From: an uncultured Aquimarina sp.
GTDB lineage: Bacteria > Bacteroidota > Bacteroidia > Flavobacteriales > Flavobacteriaceae
Direction of reading: 5' to 3'
Assembly: GCA_937958985.1 (NCBI GenBank)
Contig: CALGLV010000029.1
Span: 1 to 64,000, forward strand
Length of the DNA stretch: 64,000 nt
Shown here: one piece after another, positions 52,746 to 60,031 of the stretch
Layout: each line of letters begins with the position of its first letter
How positions within the stretch are numbered: position 1 is the stretch's first letter
Made by a program: the position numbers and the translations under genes
Notes under the pieces: model-generated
What the model saw: the letters and a program-made list of their open reading frames with translations, nothing else
Database searches by the model: none
Told to the model about the DNA's origin: nothing

Positions 52746-53966
52746 ATGTTTACAGAAAAGCAATTAGAAAATTACGCTAGTATAATGGTAAATTATGCTG
52801 TAGGCAATTCAAAAGGAATACAGCCAGGGGAAACCGTTTTGGTTATAGGAAATGAAACATCTAAACCTTTATACTTAAAAATATTACAGAAAATATGGGA
52901 AGCAGGGGGTAATGTTATACAAGAATATTATCCTACCGAAGCTCCTAGGGGGAATAAATCAGCAACCTTTTTTGATAGTATTTCATCAGAAAACCAGCTG
53001 GATTTTGCACCAAAAAACATGCAATCAGGATTGGTAAAAGATGTAGATCATTTACTTTTAATTATTGCCAATGATGATCCAACTCAATTAAAAGATATCG
53101 AAGCGGGGTTAGTAAAGCGTTTAAGTAATTCCGGAGATTACTTTATGAAACAGCGAAGAGATGCCGAAATGGCTGGTGAGCTTACTTGGACGTTATGTTT
53201 ATATCCTACACAAGCTTACGCTGATGAGGCAGGAATGAGTTTGCAAGATTATTTTGATGAGGTAGCCAATGCTTGTTATTTAAACGATGCAGATCCTGTA
53301 AATTCTTGGATCGCCTTTAAAGAAGAAAATAGTGCTGTAAAAGATTATTTAGATAAGTTGGCTATTGATAAACTTCATATAGAAGGAGAGGATGCTGATT
53401 TGTGGATAAAAATTGGGGAGCATAGAAAATGGTTAGGTGCTAGTGGTCGCAACATTCCTAGTTTTGAAGTTTTTGTTTCTCCAGATTGGCGTGGGACTGA
53501 AGGATGGATAAAATTTAATCAACCGTTATACTATGGGGGTAAAAAAATCTCTGGAATTGAACTGGCTTTTGAAAAAGGTAAGGTAATTACGATTTCTGCC
53601 AAAGAAAATGAAGATACACTAGTGCAAATGATACGAGGAAACGAAAATGCAGACCAGGTAGGAGAATTTTCGTTAACCGATAGTAGGCACTCGAAGATTG
53701 GAAAATTTATGGCAAATACACTTTTTGACGAAAATGCAGGAGGTAGGTTTGGTAACACTCACGTTGCCGTAGGTGCTTCCTATAGAGATTCCTATAGTGG
53801 CGATGCTTCCAAAATGACTGAAGCTGATTGGGAAAACTTAGGTTTTAACAAATGCGCATCGGTACACACCGATATTGTGAGCACTGCCGATAGAAAAGTA
53901 ACTGCTTATCTAAAAAATGGAAATACAGAGGTGATTTATTTAGATGGGAAGTTTACTTTTATATAA
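52746..53966 (+). CDS. M29-family aminopeptidase
   Basis: A 406-residue metallopeptidase of family M29 (thermophilic aminopeptidase type). It begins LENYASIMVNYAVGNSKGIQPGETVLV. The metal-binding C-terminal half has NIPSFEVFVSPDWRGTEG, GNENADQVGEFSLTDSRHSKIG, FGNTHVAVGASY and a late HTDIVS. It would remove N-terminal residues from peptides in the cytoplasm. It is a single gene behind the glyQS terminator and converges with the six-gene operon. Confidence 0.93.
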   Translation: MFTEKQLENYASIMVNYAVGNSKGIQPGETVLVIGNETSKPLYLKILQKIWEAGGNVIQEYYPTEAPRGNKSATFFDSISSENQLDFAPKNMQSGLVKDVDHLLLIIANDDPTQLKDIEAGLVKRLSNSGDYFMKQRRDAEMAGELTWTLCLYPTQAYADEAGMSLQDYFDEVANACYLNDADPVNSWIAFKEENSAVKDYLDKLAIDKLHIEGEDADLWIKIGEHRKWLGASGRNIPSFEVFVSPDWRGTEGWIKFNQPLYYGGKKISGIELAFEKGKVITISAKENEDTLVQMIRGNENADQVGEFSLTDSRHSKIGKFMANTLFDENAGGRFGNTHVAVGASYRDSYSGDASKMTEADWENLGFNKCASVHTDIVSTADRKVTAYLKNGNTEVIYLDGKFTFI

Positions 53967-53994
53967 AGGTTTTTCTCTAAAAAATAATATTTAA

Positions 53995-54031
53995 AAATCT
54001 GTATTCTCGGTTGAGATACAGATTTTTTTTT
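53995..54031. terminator. Bidirectional terminator between M29 and the six-gene operon
   Basis: AAATCTGTAT (53995-54004) pairs with ATACAGATTT (54016-54025); a T-run follows on the plus strand and A-rich bases precede it. It separates two convergent transcripts. Confidence 0.8.
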
Positions 54032-54035
54032 AATT

Positions 54036-54434
54036 TCAAATAGCTATTCCAATTTTGAGAAATATTAGAGTAAGGTATATCCATAAGCAAGAAAACACAA
54101 TATGTATTATAGTTTCAAAAGTTTTGCCCTTCCATAGTTTTGGGGAATATCCAAAAAACTGAATTAAAAGTCGAATTCCCCAAAAAAAACTAAAACCTAA
54201 AGAAATCTTTTTGCCTAAAGGAGTTTCAATAATTTCATTTGCAGAAGTAATGCATAATAAGCCCATTAAAAAAACAGTTAGCGCGATAAAAAAAGTATGA
54301 ATTGTCATCATTTGTTTGTTGATGAGGTTTAATGAAGCTAATTCATGTTTCCAGTTAAAGTATTTTGGAAAAATAACATGTACTAAGGCTAAAGCAATTA
54401 AAAAGATTCCGATGATATTTATATGAATTTGCAT
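54036..54434 (-). CDS. Four-helix membrane protein of unknown function
   Basis: A 132-residue inner-membrane protein with four hydrophobic helices (about 5-24, 44-63, 78-95, 105-128). I do not recognise the family. The stop codon of the methyltransferase gene lies directly before its ATG (54435/54434), so the two are translationally linked as the last genes of the GbsR-led operon. The small size and lack of charged pore residues suggest an accessory membrane protein. Confidence 0.7.
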   Translation of the reverse strand: MQIHINIIGIFLIALALVHVIFPKYFNWKHELASLNLINKQMMTIHTFFIALTVFLMGLLCITSANEIIETPLGKKISLGFSFFWGIRLLIQFFGYSPKLWKGKTFETIIHIVFSCLWIYLTLIFLKIGIAI

Positions 54435-55187
54435 TTAAGGGCGGATATTAAAGATTGACATAAAAGGGGTGAATTTTTGTTCTGATAATTTTTTGAAACT
54501 AGCTTTTTTAAAAGCATGCCTCCAGGTTTTCTTTGAAAAAAAATGAGTGAATCCGACGGAGAATGCAATAAAATTAGGAAAGTCTCTCAAATGTTCAACC
54601 ATTATGATGTTAGCATTAGGTTTGCAGATTCGATGACATTCTTTTAAAAACTGAATTTTTTCATTGTGAGATCGAATTTCATGAGCCGTTGATAATAAAA
54701 AAATTAAATCAACTGAATTATCTTCTAATGGAATAGTCCCCGAATTAATTTGTTTTGTGCATGGGTATGCTAGGCTTACTTTCCTAGCTCTTATGATTGC
54801 GGGTTCAGTATGCTTTTTAGAATCATAAAAATCAAATACTTTCAAATCGGATTTAGGAAAATGATTTTTGATTATAAAACTTGTTTCATCAAACCCAGCG
54901 TTAATATTTAAAATTTGTATCTCCTTAGAGTCTGTGAATTTAAACTCCTTCAGCCAATTAAAATTGTAATATCTTGAAAAGTCATAAACATAAGCTGAAA
55001 TAATTAACGGCATTATTAAACCATATGAAAAAGCTGAAGCAATGATCCAAAGCAGCAGGTTGGACCAATTAAACACCCAAAAACTTATAATTATTATAGC
55101 CAAAGCAGCTAATCCAAATACATAAAAGTGCCTGTTAAAGCTCAAAATATTTAGTACTCCTTGAAATTTCCGTCTCTTTATTTCCAT
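54435..55187 (-). CDS. SAM-dependent methyltransferase with N-terminal membrane segments
   Basis: A 250-residue protein. Two TM helices (about 22-40 and 43-66) precede a class I methyltransferase domain (about 90-215): ILNINAGFDETSFIIKNHFP is a degenerate motif I (GxGxG replaced by NINAG), followed by the acidic DLKVFDF, then EDNSVDLIFLLSTAHEIRSH, and CHRICKPNANIIMVEH. The altered motif I may still bind SAM. The reading overlaps the end of the DUF2071-like gene by 10 bases. The substrate is unknown; a membrane lipid or quinone is possible from the topology. Confidence 0.82.
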   Translation of the reverse strand: MEIKRRKFQGVLNILSFNRHFYVFGLAALAIIIISFWVFNWSNLLLWIIASAFSYGLIMPLIISAYVYDFSRYYNFNWLKEFKFTDSKEIQILNINAGFDETSFIIKNHFPKSDLKVFDFYDSKKHTEPAIIRARKVSLAYPCTKQINSGTIPLEDNSVDLIFLLSTAHEIRSHNEKIQFLKECHRICKPNANIIMVEHLRDFPNFIAFSVGFTHFFSKKTWRHAFKKASFKKLSEQKFTPFMSIFNIRP

Positions 55188-55915
55188 AATTCTTTCCTTC
55201 CTTTTTTCCAGTGATATGGTATGTTTTCAATTATAAAAGCGTTTGCTAAAATGGGATTTTCAAGATTTAGTGTTTTTAAGAATGAAAAATTAAATTCTGA
55301 AATTTTCACAGGTTTGGGTTTCCAATTTTTTCGAACACCTTCAATAATTAAAACTTCATTTGTTTTTTCGTTATAAGTGAATGTAAAAGGCAAAGGACCA
55401 GCATACTTTCGCGCTTCTTTCCAGTCGGAAAAAGGTGATTTTTGGGGTAAAACTATAGTACTATTCGTTTTTTCGAATGCTACTTTAAAATCAGAAATAG
55501 TAGAACTTATTTTTTTGCTTTTTGTGTTTTCTGTTTGAGTAATATCGGTAGTAGTGTAATTGTAATGCGTAAAGGTATTGGCCATAAGTTGCATTTTCTT
55601 TTTATTAGTTTCGGACTTTATTATATATAAACCCCTTAATTGCTTTCCACGACTATCAGTGTATTTTACAAAAACACGATAACCAATTAAAAAAAAGTCA
55701 TTTCCCATAAATTTAGGAAAGCCTTTGGGGCGTAATTCTTTCGTTTGTACCATCGCCACTGCTATGAAAGCCCATTTATTATCAAATACATCTAATTTCA
55801 AGCATTTGGGTATTTTGTTTTGTAGTTCCTCTTTAGGTATAGCAAAAGTTAAAACTAAAGAATTTTCAAAATGTGCTTCTACAGCAAAAGGGTGATCTTT
55901 TAAAAAAGATAGCAT
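55178..55915 (-). CDS. DUF2071-like protein
   Basis: A 245-residue soluble protein resembling DUF2071/acetoacetate decarboxylase-fold proteins (LVLTFAIPKEELQNKIPKCLKLD, WAFIAVAMVQTKELRPKGFP, FFLIGYRVFVKYTDSRGK, RGLYIIKSET). No catalytic lysine is evident. It lies 4 bases after the DoxX-like gene and overlaps the methyltransferase start by 10 bases, so it is part of the GbsR-led operon. The function is unknown. Confidence 0.75.
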   Translation of the reverse strand: MLSFLKDHPFAVEAHFENSLVLTFAIPKEELQNKIPKCLKLDVFDNKWAFIAVAMVQTKELRPKGFPKFMGNDFFLIGYRVFVKYTDSRGKQLRGLYIIKSETNKKKMQLMANTFTHYNYTTTDITQTENTKSKKISSTISDFKVAFEKTNSTIVLPQKSPFSDWKEARKYAGPLPFTFTYNEKTNEVLIIEGVRKNWKPKPVKISEFNFSFLKTLNLENPILANAFIIENIPYHWKKGRKELWK

Positions 55916-55919
55916 GATG

Positions 55920-56282
55920 TCAGTTTTTTAGATGAAATTCGTTATAATAAATTATAAGTGAAAAAAGTAAAGCAAATAGAAAGTTTAATGGCCCCCATAA
56001 TAGCAACTCTGAAACTAAAATAAATTCAAGTAAATTCATGCCTATGATTACGGTAATTTGAGTGACTGCATTGAATTTTGGTTTATAGCCGGATAAAATC
56101 CAAATAGTCATAATTATTTCAGCGACACCAATAGCTAGTGTTAAAATACGCGAATAATTAAAGCCTAAAATTTCGGCAACAATTTGTTCGTGTCTAGGAA
56201 CTAAATTCAAAACTTTGCAGAATAGGCCATTTGCTAACCATACTAAGGCTATAAAATAGTTAAGGTTTTTTTTGAGTTTCAT
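55920..56282 (-). CDS. DoxX-like membrane protein
   Basis: A 120-residue inner-membrane protein with four helices, of the DoxX-like family (YFIALVWLANGLFCKVLNLVPRHEQIVAEILG, ILTLAIGVAEIIMTIWILSGY). Family members are small membrane proteins of mostly unknown role, often in stress or redox operons. ATG 56282 is chosen; a GTG one codon upstream is possible. The 5' end overlaps the preceding gene by 23 bases, consistent with translational coupling. Confidence 0.8.
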   Translation of the reverse strand: MKLKKNLNYFIALVWLANGLFCKVLNLVPRHEQIVAEILGFNYSRILTLAIGVAEIIMTIWILSGYKPKFNAVTQITVIIGMNLLEFILVSELLLWGPLNFLFALLFSLIIYYNEFHLKN

Positions 56283-56604
56283 CACTGTAGTTTTCTTTTT
56301 GAAATTTATAAGTTACATATGTGAAATAAAATATAAGAAAAACACCAACTATAATTCCAATACCATAAATTACAAGAGTTGCTAATGATACGGCTACTCC
56401 TATCCAATACCATTGCAATAATTGAAAAATTTTTTTCTCCGTATAGTCTTTAACAGCCAATAGTATTAATGCAAAGAAAGGTTGTGAAAATCCGGGAATA
56501 AGAATTGCGAATATAGCGTTAGAATTACTTTTGAAAGCAAAAAAGAGAGCTGTTACGACTACTATGATATTTGAATAATAAATTAATTTTTTTAATATTT
56601 TCAT
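56260..56604 (-). CDS. Small membrane protein of the GbsR-led operon
   Basis: A 114-residue protein with three to four hydrophobic helices (about 6-22, 26-48, 65-92) and a Lys/Glu-rich tail. I do not recognise it. The gene starts 46 bases after the regulator gene and directly downstream of a copy of the TTTCAATAATTATTGAAA dyad. Its 3' end overlaps the DoxX-like gene. Confidence 0.7.
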   Translation of the reverse strand: MKILKKLIYYSNIIVVVTALFFAFKSNSNAIFAILIPGFSQPFFALILLAVKDYTEKKIFQLLQWYWIGVAVSLATLVIYGIGIIVGVFLIFYFTYVTYKFQKENYSDETQKKP

Positions 56605-56614
56605 AATTCTGAAT

Positions 56615-56632
56615 TTTCAATAATTACTGAAA
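56615..56632. promoter_or_regulatory. Second copy of the GbsR operator dyad (internal)
   Basis: TTTCAATAATTACTGAAA differs by one base from the core of the 36-bp palindrome at 57176-57211. It lies 10 bases upstream of the minus-strand start at 56604, between the regulator and the structural genes, so it may control the latter separately. Confidence 0.65.
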
Positions 56633-56649
56633 CTTAATTTTAAATTTTT

Positions 56650-57156
56650 TTATGAGATGAATTTCATGAGTACTTTTGTCATCCAATTCTTCTCTTGGTT
56701 CACTACTTTGTCCAACATTTTATCCATCGAATTCGTCAATTCATAAAGCGCTTTCGTTTGTTTAATTAGTTCTTTTGTTTTTTCAGATTCCTCATCTTCT
56801 TTAATCGAAGAGACCTCTTTTAATATTCTAATAACAGGTTTAATTTCTCGTTTACTACGCTCTTTGGCTACTTGCCTTGCAAGTTCTTGCACATTTTTTT
56901 CAGAAGCAAAATATTCTTTACGATCTCCAGCTTTGGTTTCTTTATATACAATTCCCCAATCGATAAGCTGTCGTACATTCATGCTTGTATTTCCACGCGA
57001 AATTTGAAGTTCTTCCATAATGTCTTCCATACTTAAAGCTTCTGGAGAAATCCATAATAGCGCATGAATTTGAGCCATGGCTTTGTTGATTCCCCAACTA
57101 GAACCTAAAACTCCCCAAGTAGATATAAACTTATCTTTTGCTTCTTCGTATTTCAT
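56650..57156 (-). CDS. GbsR/MarR-family transcriptional regulator
   Basis: A 168-residue winged-helix protein of the GbsR type: FISTWGVLGSSWGINKAMAQIHALLWIS, SMEDIMEELQISRGNTSMNVRQLIDWGIV (HTH) and DRKEYFASEKNVQELA (wing), then a helical dimerisation tail with a probable coiled coil. GbsR proteins usually repress choline/betaine genes, but no such gene is here, so the ligand is unknown. It is the first gene of the six-gene minus-strand operon. A perfect palindrome lies over its promoter, and the same motif recurs after the gene, so it probably represses itself and the operon. Confidence 0.88.
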   Translation of the reverse strand: MKYEEAKDKFISTWGVLGSSWGINKAMAQIHALLWISPEALSMEDIMEELQISRGNTSMNVRQLIDWGIVYKETKAGDRKEYFASEKNVQELARQVAKERSKREIKPVIRILKEVSSIKEDEESEKTKELIKQTKALYELTNSMDKMLDKVVNQEKNWMTKVLMKFIS

Positions 57157-57160
57157 ACTT

Positions 57161-57190
57161 CAAAAATAGGGAATATTTTTAAACTTTCAA
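57161..57190 (-). promoter_or_regulatory. Promoter of the GbsR-led operon
   Basis: On the minus strand, TTG (57190-57188), a 19-base spacer and TATTTTTG (57168-57161) match the Bacteroidota -33/-7 consensus. The -7 box ends 4 bases before the ATG at 57156, so the mRNA should be almost leaderless. The -33 element lies within the palindromic operator. Confidence 0.7.
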
Positions 57191-57211
57191 TAATTATTGA
57201 AAGTTTAAAAA
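57176..57211. promoter_or_regulatory. Perfect 36-bp palindrome, candidate GbsR operator
   Basis: Each half is 18 bases and the halves are exact reverse complements (left TTTTTAAACTTTCAATAA). The core TTTCAATAATTATTGAAA recurs with one change at 56615-56632. It covers the -33 element of the minus-strand operon and lies upstream of the plus-strand MuiA-like gene, so it may serve both. There is no hairpin-plus-T-tract arrangement expected of a terminator at this divergent position. Confidence 0.72.
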
Positions 57212-57256
57212 TGGATAAACTAGATCTTTAAAATAATATTTATTTCTATATTGAAA

Positions 57257-59191
57257 ATGAATTCACAAATCACTCCAATGAAAATTAGTTTAGCGCTATT
57301 AGTATTACTAATTCCTATCAGTAGCTTATTTGCTCAAGAAAAAGAAACAAAAGTAAATTCCAAAATTAAAGAAGTTACTGTTTACTTGAGTGGCGCCCGC
57401 ATTAAGCGAACTGCCATCATTAATTTAAAGGCAGGTAAAAACGAATTGGTTTTAAATAAACTATCTACGGTGATCGACGAAAGTAGCATACAAGTAGCAG
57501 GCCTTAAAAATGCAAACGTACTTTCTGTGAATTACGAAATAGATTACCTAGAAAAAAAGTTGGTTTCAGAACAAGTAAGCCTATTAAAAACAAAGAAAGC
57601 GTCGTTTGAACTGCAAAAAAATAAAATTAAAAATAAGCTTACCGCTTACAGTAAAGAGCTAAAAGTACTTGATTATAATTTGAGGGTAAATAGCGATCAA
57701 ACCGATTTGTCGTTAGAAAAATTAAAACAAATAGGAGCTTTTCATAGGGAGCAGACTAACTTTATTTTGGATAAACAGTACGAGTTGCAAACCCAACAAA
57801 ATAAGGTAACAGTAAAAATTAATAATTTAATTAAGGAAATAAAAAAGCAACAAGGCAATAGTAAAGAGGAACAAGGCGAAATTAAAATTAAATTAGATGC
57901 ACCAGCGGCTACATCCATAACATTGGTAGTAAGTTACAATGTTACTAAATCGGGTTGGTATCCCGAATACGATTTAAAATCCAAGAGTATCCAGTCCGAT
58001 TTAAATATTGTTTATAAAGCCAACGTGTATCAAGAAACAGGAGTGCGTTGGGATAATATAGGCATTACACTTTCTACAGGAGACCCGACATTGGATAACA
58101 ACAAGCCCAATTTAGAATCTAAATACTTGAGTTTTGTTTATGGTAATTACAGAAAAAAGCAAGTGTCGACATTAAAAAGTAATTATAAATACAATCCAAC
58201 GGTAAGAACCGTATCCGGTGTAGTTACGGGTGATGGACTGCCTCTGCCAGGGGTTAATATCTCTATCCCAGGAACACCTGTAGGCGCGGTTTCTGATTTC
58301 GATGGGAACTATACAATTAAACTACCTAATGGATCACGTAATTTAGTTTTTTCAAGTATTGGCTTTGAATCAGAAAATATTCCTGTATATGCGTCAAGAA
58401 TTAATACCGATTTAAAAGAAGATGTTGAAGCCTTAGAAGAGGTTGTAGTTATTGGTTATTCCAGTAAAAGAGGATCAGGTAAATTATTAGCAAATAAAAA
58501 TAAATTTAAAACAAAAGCTGAAACAAAAGTTTTAGATAGTGAAGATCAATCCTATAACCAAACAGTAGACACAAAACAAGAAGGCATTACGAACACCTCT
58601 TTCAAAATAAAAAAGAAATTCACAATAAATTCAAATTCTGAAAGCACAGCTATTGAAATCGATAAATTCTCGTTACCAACTAAATACTCATATTATGTAG
58701 CTCCCGAGCTTAATAACAATGTGTTTTTAACAGCGACACTTTCCAATTGGGAGCAGTTCGATTTGTTAACCGGTGAAGCCAATATTTATTTTGAAGGAAA
58801 CTATGTAGGTAAAGCCTTAATTGAGCCTAACAGTACCAAAGAAAAGTTGGTGCTTTCGCTAGGGATCGACCCTAATATTGTGGTAGATCGCAAGGAACCT
58901 AAAAACTTTAAAAGTAAATCGCTAACAGGAAGTACCCGCATTGTAAAAAAAGCTTTTGAGATTTCAATTAAAAACAACAAATCACAACCTATCGATTTGG
59001 TAATCGAAGAGCGTATTCCTGTTTCTAATAATAAAGAAATTAAAGTAGATGCTATTGTAACTGAAGGAGCGGAGTACAATGCTAAAACAGGTATTGTAAA
59101 ATGGAATACAAAGATACCGAGTAAGCAATCTGTGAAAAAGGAATTTTCTTACACCGTAAAATATCCGAAAGGAAAAAGAGTGAATCTTTAA
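57257..59191 (+). CDS. MuiA/DUF4139-family exported protein with a SusC-like N-terminal insertion
   Basis: A protein of about 644 residues with a signal peptide (ending SLFAQ). An N-terminal DUF4140-like part (KVNSKIKEVTVYLSGARI, NELVLNKLSTVID), a coiled coil (about 110-215) and a DUF4139 domain (GWYPEYDLKS, YQETGVRWDNIGITLSTGDP, final PVSNNKEIKV ... KQSVKKEFSYTVKYP) mark the mucoidy inhibitor MuiA family. Inserted at about 320-415 is a carboxypeptidase-regulatory-like domain followed by LEEVVVIGYSSKRGSG, which is the SusC-type start-of-plug TonB box. No plug or barrel follows. Start: ATG 57257 is preferred over the TTG at 57251. It is divergent from the GbsR operon. Confidence 0.85.
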   Translation: MNSQITPMKISLALLVLLIPISSLFAQEKETKVNSKIKEVTVYLSGARIKRTAIINLKAGKNELVLNKLSTVIDESSIQVAGLKNANVLSVNYEIDYLEKKLVSEQVSLLKTKKASFELQKNKIKNKLTAYSKELKVLDYNLRVNSDQTDLSLEKLKQIGAFHREQTNFILDKQYELQTQQNKVTVKINNLIKEIKKQQGNSKEEQGEIKIKLDAPAATSITLVVSYNVTKSGWYPEYDLKSKSIQSDLNIVYKANVYQETGVRWDNIGITLSTGDPTLDNNKPNLESKYLSFVYGNYRKKQVSTLKSNYKYNPTVRTVSGVVTGDGLPLPGVNISIPGTPVGAVSDFDGNYTIKLPNGSRNLVFSSIGFESENIPVYASRINTDLKEDVEALEEVVVIGYSSKRGSGKLLANKNKFKTKAETKVLDSEDQSYNQTVDTKQEGITNTSFKIKKKFTINSNSESTAIEIDKFSLPTKYSYYVAPELNNNVFLTATLSNWEQFDLLTGEANIYFEGNYVGKALIEPNSTKEKLVLSLGIDPNIVVDRKEPKNFKSKSLTGSTRIVKKAFEISIKNNKSQPIDLVIEERIPVSNNKEIKVDAIVTEGAEYNAKTGIVKWNTKIPSKQSVKKEFSYTVKYPKGKRVNL

Positions 59192-59201
59192 TAAATACAT
59201 T

Positions 59202-59280
59202 AGGGCGTTACCCTTTGGGTCAGGCTTTCACTACTCGCTCTCTACGAGGAGCTCAAACAAACCGTTCAATCCTTAACGCA
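59202..59280. repeat. Interspersed flavobacterial repeat unit
   Basis: The segment begins AGGGCGTTACCCTTTGGGT and ends CCGTTCAATCCTTAACGC, with short inverted ends (GCGTTA 59205-59210, TAACGC 59274-59279) and an inner inverted pair GAGCTC / CTCGC-type around CTCTCTACGAGGAG. I recall the same pattern (GGCGTTACCCTTTGGGTC...GAGCTCAAAC...CCTAACGC) as a dispersed intergenic element in Flavobacteriaceae. It has no coding potential. It lies just after the MuiA-like gene and before a terminator. Confidence 0.65.
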
Positions 59281-59309
59281 AAACCCTGTGATGATAGTCA
59301 CAGGGTTTT
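59281..59309. terminator. Bidirectional terminator between the MuiA-like gene and ribE
   Basis: AAACCCTGTGA pairs with TCACAGGGTTT around a 6-base loop, with A and T flanks, between convergent genes. Confidence 0.83.
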
Positions 59310-59343
59310 GTGTATAATTATAAAAGTAGCTCCGATAGAAATA

Positions 59344-59937
59344 TTATTTCAACCCCAATGCAGCTAAGCGACTCACGTATTTTCCAATAACATCAAACTC
59401 TAAGTTAACAATAGTACCAACTTTAAAGTCTTTAAAATTAGTATGCTCGTAAGTATATGGGATAATGCAAACACTAAATTCGTTGCGTTTTGAGTTTACT
59501 ACAGTTAAGCTTACACCATTCACAGTAATCGATCCTTTTTCAATAGTAATATTGTTAAGGTTGGCATCATATTCAAAAGTGAATTCCCAACTACCTTCAG
59601 TTTCTGTAATTGATTTACAAACGGCTGTTTGGTCTACATGTCCTTGTACAATATGTCCGTCAAGTCGATCACCAACTTTCATACCGCGTTCTAAATTCAC
59701 AATAGTACCAACAGCTAAAGTGTTTAAGTTTGTTTTTTCTAAAGTTTCTTTAATTGCCGTAACGGTATAGGTGTTATCAGTAATCGAAACCACCGTTAAG
59801 CACACTCCATTATGGGCTACACTTTGATCAATTTTTAATTCATCAGTAAAATTACTTTCAATAGTAAGGTGTAAATTCTCTTTTTCAGTGTCCAAGGTAA
59901 TCACCTTTCCAAAAGTTTCTACAATTCCCGTAAACAT
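59344..59937 (-). CDS. ribE: Riboflavin synthase alpha subunit
   Basis: A 197-residue enzyme dismutating 6,7-dimethyl-8-ribityllumazine into riboflavin. It begins MFTGIVETFG and consists of two lumazine-binding repeats (about 1-97 and 98-190): VAHNGVCLTVV and RLDGHIVQGHVD in the first, KGSITVNGVSLTVV and LEFDVIGKYVSRL in the second. The length is normal. It stands alone. No FMN riboswitch is evident upstream; a -7 box on the minus strand is at 59983-59990. Confidence 0.96.
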   Translation of the reverse strand: MFTGIVETFGKVITLDTEKENLHLTIESNFTDELKIDQSVAHNGVCLTVVSITDNTYTVTAIKETLEKTNLNTLAVGTIVNLERGMKVGDRLDGHIVQGHVDQTAVCKSITETEGSWEFTFEYDANLNNITIEKGSITVNGVSLTVVNSKRNEFSVCIIPYTYEHTNFKDFKVGTIVNLEFDVIGKYVSRLAALGLK

Positions 59938-59982
59938 AAGCGTTTTTAATTAGTTAAATTTGTAACTCAATAGATCAGCCAG

Positions 59983-59990
59983 CAAAGTTA
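59983..59990 (-). promoter_or_regulatory. -7 box (TAACTTTG, minus strand) of ribE
   Basis: An exact TAnnTTTG match on the minus strand, 45 bases before the ribE start codon, in the divergent gap with pdxA. Confidence 0.5.
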
Positions 59991-60031
59991 GCTTTTTGGT
60001 GGCATAAGGATATCTAGATTAACAAATAATA

